8,016 nt of DNA from Anaerolineales bacterium. GTDB lineage: Bacteria; Chloroflexota; Anaerolineae; Anaerolineales; Villigracilaceae. Below are positions 1 through 4,015 of the stretch, piece by piece (position 1 is the first letter of the stretch; each line of letters starts with the position of its first letter). Position numbers and translations under genes: made by a program. The notes under the pieces are model-generated. The model searched no databases. It saw nothing but the letters and a program-made list of their open reading frames with translations, and was not told the DNA's origin. The stretch is from positions 1 through 8,016 of the forward strand of contig JAICQC010000210.1 of assembly GCA_025938055.1 (NCBI GenBank). Reading direction: 5' to 3'.

Positions 1-172
1 ATTTGAGCTGTGCGCGCAGCTTACGCACATCCCCTGGAAGAATAGCAGGATCAGGCTTGCCGAACCAAACGGCGTCATGCTTGAATGCAACGGAATAGTG
101 GCGCATTACCCAGTCTGGCAGATCGTACCATTCATCTGGAATGCAAACCACGAGCTGGAAGCGCTCAGTCAT
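1..172 (-). CDS. Partial hypothetical protein (N-terminal 57 residues)
   Basis: Reading the minus strand from an ATG at 172, the frame stays open to the window edge and gives MTERFQLVVCIPDEWYDLPD and onward, ending at the cut with RKLRAQLK. The composition is protein-like, with many W, Y, F and charged residues and no low-complexity runs. I do not recognise the family. The start overlaps the stop of an upstream minus-strand frame by ATGA (172-169), an arrangement typical of translationally coupled genes. No strong Shine-Dalgarno site is visible just upstream, which also fits coupling. The C-terminus lies outside the window, so length and function cannot be judged. It may belong to a cluster of small accessory or phage-like genes, but that is only an inference from size and spacing. 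Confidence 0.55.
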   Translation of the reverse strand, partial: MTERFQLVVCIPDEWYDLPDWVMRHYSVAFKHDAVWFGKPDPAILPGDVRKLRAQLK

Positions 173-303
173 CGTGAACCCTGTTCTCTGGCAGCAGCGC
201 AGTAGTTGTCCAAACGTTCTTCATAATGGGCTTTATACCAGTATCTCGCACGGCAGGGCAAGCCTTCGTGCTCAAGCTTGAAAGCCAGAAAGTCGATGTG
301 ATT
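169..303 (-). CDS. Possible small CDS or 3' part of a frameshifted gene
   Basis: A minus-strand frame, open from about 303 to a TGA at 171-169, encodes a plausible peptide that includes HIDFLAFKLEHEGLPCRARY and then WYKAHYEERLDNYCAAAREQ. Its stop overlaps the start of the next gene by ATGA, as expected for a real coupled gene. There is no ATG in this frame after the preceding in-frame TAA. An ATG at 319 lies in a neighbouring frame and would join it if one base near the A-rich stretch at 301-305 were removed. The gene may therefore use a non-ATG start (CTG or TTG), be frameshifted, or carry a sequencing error. Function is unknown, and the call rests on composition and the overlap only. Confidence 0.33.
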   Translation of the reverse strand, partial: NHIDFLAFKLEHEGLPCRARYWYKAHYEERLDNYCAAAREQGSR

Positions 304-379
304 TTAGACAGGGAGTCATGGGAAGAATGTCATTTCTTACCGATCTTTCAAAAACGAAAAGCGTCAACTGGCATAATTC

Positions 380-388
380 TGGTACACT
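380..388 (+). promoter_or_regulatory. Extended -10 promoter for the riboswitch leader
   Basis: TG at 380-381 followed one base later by TACACT (383-388) matches the extended -10 pattern TGnTAnnnT. A start near 395 would place the first transcribed bases just ahead of the riboswitch aptamer. No convincing -35 hexamer sits at the usual distance, which is acceptable for extended -10 promoters. CATAAT at 372-377 is an alternative -10. Confidence 0.42.
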
Positions 389-399
389 AGCGTTCGACA

Positions 400-530
400 A
401 CGTTAGATACTAGCAAACCCGTCGAAAGCCGGGGACGCAAAGCCATGGATCTTAATCTTGCGCAGCGTACCAGATGCAATCTCTGGTACAGGCGAGCAAT
501 GAAAAGATAGCCAGGTTGCCTACGATGAAT
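400..530 (+). promoter_or_regulatory. Cyclic-di-GMP class I (GEMM-I) riboswitch aptamer
   Basis: The two signature blocks of the GEMM-I aptamer are present in order: GCAAACC (413-419), a stem capped by a GAAA tetraloop (424-427), then GGGACGCAAAGCC (432-444). These are followed by a second stem. In it ATCTTAA (449-455) faces AAGAT (504-508) as the probable tetraloop-receptor side, and the tip is a perfect 8-bp hairpin (467-474 with 482-489). The 3' block AGCCAGGTTGCC (509-520) corresponds to the conserved GUAGC-GGGGUUACC region of the Vc2 aptamer that holds the ligand-pairing C. This class binds c-di-GMP and acts in cis on downstream expression. A terminator follows immediately at 554-588, so control is probably transcriptional. 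The exact ends of P1 are uncertain. Confidence 0.88.
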
Positions 531-553
531 CAAATTGGTTTGATCGGTTTTGG

Positions 554-588
554 TGTGCCTGGCTTCTACCGCCAGGCACATTTTATTT
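554..588 (+). terminator. Intrinsic terminator of the riboswitch expression platform
   Basis: TGTGCCTGGC (554-563) and GCCAGGCACA (571-580) form a perfect 10-bp stem with a 7-base loop, followed directly by TTTTATTT (581-588). This is a textbook Rho-independent terminator. Its 5' arm can alternatively pair with the 3' part of the aptamer: AGCCAGG (509-515) is fully complementary to CCTGGCT (558-564), and AGA (505-507) extends this to TCT (565-567) across one bulged base. Free RNA could thus anti-terminate, while the c-di-GMP-bound aptamer would release the terminator. This predicts an OFF switch. Confidence 0.88.
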
Positions 589-656
589 GGTCTCGCTGGC
601 AGCCCCATACAGGGGCAAGCCTATAAAAAACTTGAGTTAAGAAAGGAAAAATAAAA

Positions 657-698
657 ATGCACGACAAACTAACAATACATCAGGAGAGTGTGTCATGA
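657..698 (+). CDS. Possible 13-residue leader peptide coupled to the next gene
   Basis: An ATG at 657 opens a 13-codon frame, MHDKLTIHQESVS, that stops with the TGA at 696-698. That TGA overlaps the ATG of the 193-aa gene (695-697) in an ATGA arrangement. A purine-rich GAAAGGA (641-647) lies upstream at a usable spacing. The downstream gene has its own Shine-Dalgarno inside this frame (AGGAGAG, 682-688), so the small frame is not required for its translation. It could be a coupling or leader peptide downstream of the riboswitch, or a chance ORF. Nothing in the peptide suggests attenuation, such as a run of one amino acid. Confidence 0.35.
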   Translation: MHDKLTIHQESVS

Positions 699-1276
699 CG
701 AAAGTACGATTTCATGGACCGGTCGCCGGTTTTAGCGGCGCCATGGGCGAAATGGTCTTCGCCGATAACGAAACAAAAAACAGGACCATCGCCTATATGA
801 AAAAGCATTACCCCCCCACCCAGGCACAGCTCGACCACCGCGCCTTCTTCAAGGAATGCGCCTTACGTGCCCAGGCTGCGCTCACCGACCCGGCGACGTA
901 TGCGTTCTACGCGGCGATTGCGCAGGTAAAAGACAGCACCCCCCAGATCGTGGCGCTCACCGATTTCCTGGTCCGCCCCACCATCAAGCCGCTCAATCTG
1001 ACCAAGTATAAGGGGCAGGTGGGTGACATCATCACCATCCGCGCCACCGACGATATCGGTCTGGCAGATATGGATGTTGCGCTGATCGCAACCGATGGAA
1101 CCGTGATCGAACAGGGCAAAGCGATCGAGGACGGCACCGGCACAGGGATGTGGATCTACACCGCCACCCAGCCCGTCGCCCTCGGCACCGACATCTTCAT
1201 CGAAGTGGCGGGTGTCGATCACGCGGGGACGGAAGCGAAACACACCGAGAGCCCCCGGGTAGGAGAGGACGACTAA
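695..1276 (+). CDS. Uncharacterised 193-aa protein with Ig-like C-terminal half, c-di-GMP riboswitch target
   Basis: The start is set by AGGAGAG at 682-688, six bases before the ATG. The protein has no signal peptide or membrane segment. Residues 1-75 begin TKVRFHGPVAGFSGAMGEMV and continue into an alpha-helical stretch (TQAQLDHRAFFKECALRAQA). A G-x-hGxhVF entry followed by a 'P..AQ...R..F..A...A' helix resembles small proteins I have seen annotated only as hypothetical. Residues 96-182 look like an immunoglobulin-type beta sandwich: alternating hydrophobic strands, a DDIGL turn, and the closing strand DIFIEVAGVDHAG. It is the first full gene behind the c-di-GMP-I riboswitch, so its amount should follow the cell's sessile/motile state. 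A structural, adhesive or envelope-linked role is possible but not shown. A long hairpin at 1362-1412 may end the transcript. Confidence 0.85.
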   Translation: MTKVRFHGPVAGFSGAMGEMVFADNETKNRTIAYMKKHYPPTQAQLDHRAFFKECALRAQAALTDPATYAFYAAIAQVKDSTPQIVALTDFLVRPTIKPLNLTKYKGQVGDIITIRATDDIGLADMDVALIATDGTVIEQGKAIEDGTGTGMWIYTATQPVALGTDIFIEVAGVDHAGTEAKHTESPRVGEDD

Positions 1277-1361
1277 CCCCACCTGACGACGTGCAGCACA
1301 GACGGCAAACGTGCCAGCGAGAACAGGCTGTGCGCACACGATGCGCTCTTTGAGCAAAATG

Positions 1362-1420
1362 AGATCCTACGAAATTTACGCCCTGGTACGGTCAGTAAAT
1401 CTCGTAGGATCTTGATTTAT
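1362..1420 (+). terminator. Long inverted repeat, probable terminator or repeat element
   Basis: Two 18-base arms, 1362-1379 and 1395-1412, pair at 17 of 18 positions around a 15-base loop and are followed by an AT-rich tract (TTGATTTATATTATAT). The place, some 85 bases after the 193-aa gene, suits a terminator, although the T-run is interrupted. It could equally be a dispersed palindromic repeat. Between it and the repeats starting at 1517 (1421-1516) I see no gene or other clear signal. The stretch 1277-1361 shows only a 10-bp palindrome, TGTGCGCACA (1329-1338). Confidence 0.5.
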
Positions 1421-1516
1421 ATTATATCGCCTGATACTGAAATAACGGATTTGTCAGAATGACGGGAAAATTACAGAAATGCAAGAATCTTCGCAAAAGG
1501 GTAACTTTCGTAGGGA

Positions 1517-1588
1517 AGACCTGACAGGTCTCACCTGCGTGGATATGGTCTCAAGCCGCTAACCCTGTCCCACAGACCTGTCAGGTCT
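1517..1588 (+). repeat. Left REP-like palindrome pair
   Basis: Two 15-base palindromes, AGACCTGACAGGTCT (1517-1531) and AGACCTGTCAGGTCT (1574-1588), are exact reverse complements of each other, with 42 bases between. Each is a 7-bp stem with a single central base. Together they form the two-palindrome unit typical of REP doublets. The linker contains GCGTGGATATGGTCTCAA, also found in the right copy. Confidence 0.85.
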
Positions 1589-1613
1589 TTTCATCAAACT
1601 AGAACCAATCACT

Positions 1614-2180
1614 ATGCCTACAGATATCGCACCGCTCACATACGGAACCTTTTATCATATTTACAACCGCGGGAATAACGGGGAGAACATCTTTATTCAG
1701 AAGCGGAACTACGACTACTTCCTGAAGCTGTGGCAGAAGCATATCCGTCCCATCGCCGAGACGTGGGCATATTGTCTTTTACGAAATCACTTCCATGCGG
1801 TGGTGTATATAAAGAATCAAGAAGACCTGACAGGTCTAAAAGAACCGAGCCGGTATTTCTCCAATTGCTTCAACGCTTATGCACGCGGCGTGAACATTGC
1901 CGCGCAACGGACGGGCGCTTTGTTCCAACGTCCATTCAAGAGGATCCCTGTGGATAGCACATCCTATCTTATACGGCTGATCGTGTATATCCATCAGAAC
2001 CCACAGAAGCATGGATTTGTCGGCGATTTCCGTGAGTGGGATTATTCTTCTTATCCTAAGCTTGATTCTGATCTTTCGACCTGGCTGCAAAGGGGCAGGG
2101 TCACAGGGTTGTTTGGCAGCAGGCAAGACTTTATTAGAATCCATCAAGAGATCCAGCCGTTAGAGGGTTTTGAGGAATAG
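1614..2180 (+). CDS. REP-associated tyrosine transposase (Y1 / IS200-like family)
   Basis: This 188-aa protein has the Y1 transposase fold signature: an N-terminal strand 'TFYHIYNRGNN' (12-22), the metal-binding HUH motif HFH (59-61) in CLLRNHFHAVVYI, the conserved GALFQRPFKR (101-110), and the catalytic-tyrosine helix LIVYIHQNPQKHG (122-134) with Tyr125 as the nucleophile. All key residues are present and length is normal, so it looks intact. Such enzymes cut and join single-stranded DNA at hairpin repeats, and the flanking palindromes at 1517-1588 and 2193-2289 are the expected substrates. The start at 1614 has no good Shine-Dalgarno, so expression may be low. Residues 70-75 (EDLTGL) are encoded by another copy of the 15-base palindrome (1823-1837). 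The gene is visibly lower in GC than the genes from 4016 onward. Confidence 0.93.
   Translation: MPTDIAPLTYGTFYHIYNRGNNGENIFIQKRNYDYFLKLWQKHIRPIAETWAYCLLRNHFHAVVYIKNQEDLTGLKEPSRYFSNCFNAYARGVNIAAQRTGALFQRPFKRIPVDSTSYLIRLIVYIHQNPQKHGFVGDFREWDYSSYPKLDSDLSTWLQRGRVTGLFGSRQDFIRIHQEIQPLEGFEE
1823..1837 (+). repeat. REP palindrome copy inside the transposase gene
   Basis: AGACCTGACAGGTCT occurs here exactly as in the left and right flanks, in frame, encoding DLTGL in the loop nine residues after the HUH motif. An exact 15-base match to the flanking palindromes is very unlikely by chance. Confidence 0.85.
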
Positions 2181-2192
2181 GATTAAGAAAGT

Positions 2193-2289
2193 AGACCTGA
2201 CAGGTCTCAACATTCCTTTCGCCAATCGTGACACCCGCGTGGATATGGTCTCAACGCCGAGAAGCCTGTCCCACAGACCTATCAGGTCT
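2193..2289 (+). repeat. Right REP-like palindrome pair
   Basis: AGACCTGACAGGTCT (2193-2207) and AGACCTATCAGGTCT (2275-2289) bound a linker that shares GCGTGGATATGGTCTCAA and CCTGTCCCACAGACCT with the left copy. It carries about 25 additional bases after the first palindrome. The second palindrome has one G-to-A change that breaks its innermost pair. It ends three bases from the stop codon of the minus-strand VOC gene, so its hairpin may also serve as that gene's terminator. Confidence 0.82.
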
Positions 2290-2292
2290 GAA

Positions 2293-2655
2293 TTACGGTT
2301 GCATCGGTGTTACCAACTGGAAATAATTTCCGTCCGGGTCCGCCAGGGTCGCAACCCAGCCACCACCTATTTCATACGGCTCGCGTATTACTGCCGCGCC
2401 AGCGGCTTTCATTCTCTCAAATTCTTCTTTGACTGTAGTGGTCTCAAAATTGAACATCACCCGTCCGGCGTCTTTTGTATTTCCACCCATTTCCGAGTGT
2501 TCGAGCACAGAAAAATTGGCGCTACCCACTTGCCAGCCAGCGAAACCATTCTCACTATCCACCATGTCCGGCGGTTTTCCCAGGACTTTTTCGTAGAAGG
2601 CGATCAGAGCCTGGGGTTGTTTCGTTCCAACCATCACTGAGTTTAGATCTAACAT
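2293..2655 (-). CDS. VOC-superfamily (glyoxalase/bleomycin-resistance fold) protein
   Basis: The 120-aa product is a single vicinal-oxygen-chelate module pair: beta strand NSVMVGTK, the helix-strand ALIAFYEKVLGKPP, later MFNFETTTVKEEFERMKAAG, and the closing WVATLADPDGNYFQLVTP. Length is normal for the family. The usual metal ligands seem replaced: the position of the first-strand His (14 residues before FY) is Ser, and the Glu of GNxxEL is Gln in GNYFQL. It may therefore bind a ligand without classic metal chemistry; its substrate is unknown. The start is chosen at the ATG at 2655 because AAAGGA lies 10 bases upstream; a GTG at 2664 in frame has that site only one base away. A consensus-like promoter drives it (2700-2727), and transcription runs toward the RAYT element. 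Confidence 0.9.
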   Translation of the reverse strand: MLDLNSVMVGTKQPQALIAFYEKVLGKPPDMVDSENGFAGWQVGSANFSVLEHSEMGGNTKDAGRVMFNFETTTVKEEFERMKAAGAAVIREPYEIGGGWVATLADPDGNYFQLVTPMQP

Positions 2656-2699
2656 ATCGCTCACATCCTTTCCATCGGTAAACTTTTGGGCGGATGATC

Positions 2700-2727
2700 A
2701 TTATAGTGTTCGCATGAAAAAAGTCAA
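2700..2727 (-). promoter_or_regulatory. Sigma-70-type promoter for the VOC gene
   Basis: On the minus strand TTGACT (2727-2722) and TATAAT (2705-2700) are separated by 16 bases. That is five of six and six of six matches to the consensus hexamers. Transcription would start near 2693, about 38 bases before the ATG at 2655. Confidence 0.78.
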
Positions 2728-2861
2728 GAAGGGGTTTACCCAGTCGACTTTCACATTCCAGTTTTGCAAGGAGAGGCGGAAATGTGACAAACATCATCTT
2801 GTTCAAGTCAGGTTTTTTCAGTATTCTTGCCACATCATCTTTTTATCATGAGGTACATGCA

Positions 2862-3185
2862 ATGATCGTAACTGCCTGGAAAAATGGAACCGCTTCCGCG
2901 TCTCAAAGTGGCGCCGGATATGGCGTCAAGCTGAATGCACATGATTGGGATCAATTCTTTCGAAAAGATTGGGAAACGATAGAACTAGAGCTTGAGGGCT
3001 ACGCTCAAGTAGTTAAGGTAAACGTTGCGAAACCGTCGTTTTGGAATTCCACGTGCAGGGAACTCATCCACGCCGAAATCGGGCGCTGGCTGATCGATAA
3101 TGGATTTGACTCCTGGCAGACGGGACAACCACCACGTTTATCGTTAAAGTTCATCGGCGGCAATCGCTTCCGTTTGATGAGATAA
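2862..3185 (+). CDS. Conserved hypothetical protein, about 107 aa
   Basis: The product begins MIVTAWKNGTASASQSGAGY and ends FIGGNRFRLMR. A start at 2862 is preferred: GAGGT (2850-2854) sits seven bases upstream, and small proteins of this look that I recall begin at the equivalent of 'I..WKNG'. An in-frame GTG at 2784 with AGGAGAGG upstream is a real alternative and would add 26 mostly hydrophobic residues. The pattern GAGYGVKL..HDWDQFF...WETIELELEG, then FW.S..EL....IG.WLIDNGF..W..GQPP, then GNRFRL is that of a single compact globular domain I recognise only as an unnamed conserved family. No catalytic motif or membrane segment is seen. A weak promoter (TTGTTC 2799, TATTCT 2822) may serve it, divergent from the VOC gene. 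Confidence 0.75.
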   Translation: MIVTAWKNGTASASQSGAGYGVKLNAHDWDQFFRKDWETIELELEGYAQVVKVNVAKPSFWNSTCRELIHAEIGRWLIDNGFDSWQTGQPPRLSLKFIGGNRFRLMR

Positions 3186-3252
3186 ATGAAGCTGGCATCG
3201 CGAGGAAAGACATGAGTCTGGAAGCAGAATAAGAGAGCCAACCAGAAAGCCC

Positions 3253-3870
3253 ATGATGAAATACGATCCTCGAAAGCACCATCGCCCCTTCGACGCCGCT
3301 CAGGGCAGGCGCTCGATACGCCTGCCCGATCATGATTATTCGCAACCCGGAGCGTATTTCATCACGATTGTCACCCATCACCGCGATTGCCTGTTCGGGA
3401 ACATCGTCAATGGGCAAATGCAATTATCCCCCATGGGACAGATCGCAGAGGAACATTGGCGTGCCATCCCGCAACATTTCCCGCACGTCGGTTTGGGCGC
3501 ATATGTGGTCATGCCAAACCACCTGCATGGGATCATTATCATTCACGAAAATGGGATGGCGACGAATTCGTCGTCATCCGTAGGGGCGACCCATTGGGTC
3601 GCCCCTACACAACCCATCGCCCCGACACAATCCGTCGCCCCGACCCCAAACGGTCCGAAACGCGGTTCCATCGGGGCAATCATTGGTTCCTACAAAATGT
3701 CCGTTACGCGCCGCATCCAACGGGAATTCAACGCCACCGGTATCTGGCAACGGAATTATTACGAACACATCATTCGCAATGATGCAGAATACAATCGGAT
3801 TCACTGGTATATCGTCTCAAATGTTGCCAACTGGCTCATGGACGATGAAAATTCCGGGAAATCGACCTGA
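3253..3870 (+). CDS. REP-associated tyrosine transposase, second family
   Basis: This 205-aa protein is a different Y1/RAYT lineage from the one at 1614. It shows GAYFITIVTHHRDCLFG (33-49), the HUH motif HLH (90-92) in VVMPNHLHGIIIIHEN, and the C-terminal block IWQRNYYEHIIRNDAEYNRI followed by HWYIVSNVANW. The catalytic Tyr is probably Tyr186 in WYIVSN, where relatives have YIxxNPxxW; the Pro is replaced here by Val. Residues 11-25 (RPFDAAQGRRSIRLP) and 103-134 (through GATHWVAPTQPIAPTQSVAP) are encoded by palindromic repeat DNA and look like in-frame repeat insertions in loops. The frame is intact, so activity is possible. No good Shine-Dalgarno is seen before the ATG at 3253; the next codon is also ATG. 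No matching repeat pair flanks it inside the window. Confidence 0.92.
   Translation: MMKYDPRKHHRPFDAAQGRRSIRLPDHDYSQPGAYFITIVTHHRDCLFGNIVNGQMQLSPMGQIAEEHWRAIPQHFPHVGLGAYVVMPNHLHGIIIIHENGMATNSSSSVGATHWVAPTQPIAPTQSVAPTPNGPKRGSIGAIIGSYKMSVTRRIQREFNATGIWQRNYYEHIIRNDAEYNRIHWYIVSNVANWLMDDENSGKST
3283..3327 (+). repeat. REP-like palindrome in the 5' part of the second RAYT
   Basis: CCCTTCGACGCCGCTCAGGG belongs to the widespread type of dispersed repeat with a CCCTTCGAC...CTCAGGG core. It runs into a perfect 9-bp stem, GGGCAGGCG (3303-3311) with CGCCTGCCC (3319-3327), around a 7-base loop. It is read in frame as PFDAAQGRRSIRLP. The family recognition is from memory; the hairpin is seen directly. Confidence 0.7.
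3580..3608 (+). repeat. Perfect 29-base palindrome inside the second RAYT
   Basis: The arms 3580-3593 and 3595-3608 are exact reverse complements (14 bp) around a single T at 3594. The left arm begins GTAGGGGCGACCC, a motif common to dispersed palindromes in many environmental bacteria. It is followed by two degenerate half copies built on ATCGCCCCGACA and GTCGCCCCGACC up to about 3647. The array is in frame and encodes the VAPTQPIAPTQSVAPT stretch. A separate 12-bp palindrome, GACGAATTCGTC, lies just upstream at 3561-3572. Confidence 0.85.
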
Positions 3871-3971
3871 CAACATTCGATCCACCATTAATGAATGTGC
3901 CGGGCGGCATCGGGGGCCGTGCAGGGAAACGAACCAGGGTTTGGCATATGGCTCCTCGCAGGTAACCGGCG

Positions 3972-3977
3972 TATAAT
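3972..3977 (+). promoter_or_regulatory. Candidate -10 box for the membrane-hairpin gene
   Basis: TATAAT at 3972-3977 lies 38 bases before the chosen start at 4016, with a GAGGGAG ribosome site in between. No good -35 box is found at the normal spacing (about 3949-3954), so an activator or a weak promoter is implied. Confidence 0.4.
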
Positions 3978-4015
3978 CCAATTGCTGATCCTTGAGCATG
4001 AGGGAGTATGAAATC

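Larger units (their letters stand above)
1517..2289 (+). mobile_element. Candidate RAYT / IS200-like element bounded by repeat pairs
   Basis: A tyrosine HUH transposase gene (1614-2180) lies between two copies of a composite palindromic repeat in the same orientation, 1517-1588 and 2193-2289. IS200/IS605-type and REP-associated transposases act on single-stranded hairpins at such ends, usually without target duplication, so no direct target repeats are expected. The outer limits given are the outermost palindrome arms. Whether the whole block moves, or the transposase only mobilises the repeats, cannot be told from one copy. Confidence 0.55.

Noticed and set aside
387..608. A 73-codon minus-strand frame over the riboswitch and terminator
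   Set aside because: The same bases carry the GEMM-I signatures and a perfect terminator hairpin on the plus strand, and the peptide has no recognisable features.
1517..2289. Palindrome series considered as a CRISPR array
   Set aside because: The repeats are 15-base palindromes at irregular distances (42 to several hundred bases), partly inside a gene, with no regular spacers and no cas genes.
2170..2640. A 156-codon plus-strand frame overlapping the VOC gene
   Set aside because: It begins inside the end of the transposase gene, runs through the right REP repeat and then antisense to a well-supported VOC protein. It has no coherent domain.
2782..2787. ATGTGA start-stop codon pair behind a strong AGGAGAGG site
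   Set aside because: Attractive as a minimal ORF, but the same ribosome site may serve the overlapping GTG at 2784, and no supporting context was found.
3151..3423. A 90-codon minus-strand frame containing an ALSGVEG segment
   Set aside because: That segment is the usual translation of a dispersed CTCAGGG-type repeat read backwards; the plus-strand transposase explains the DNA.
3866..3875. GACCTGACAA at the end of the second transposase as another copy of the REP 15-mer
   Set aside because: Only nine bases match one half of the palindrome and the other arm is absent, so it is probably chance.
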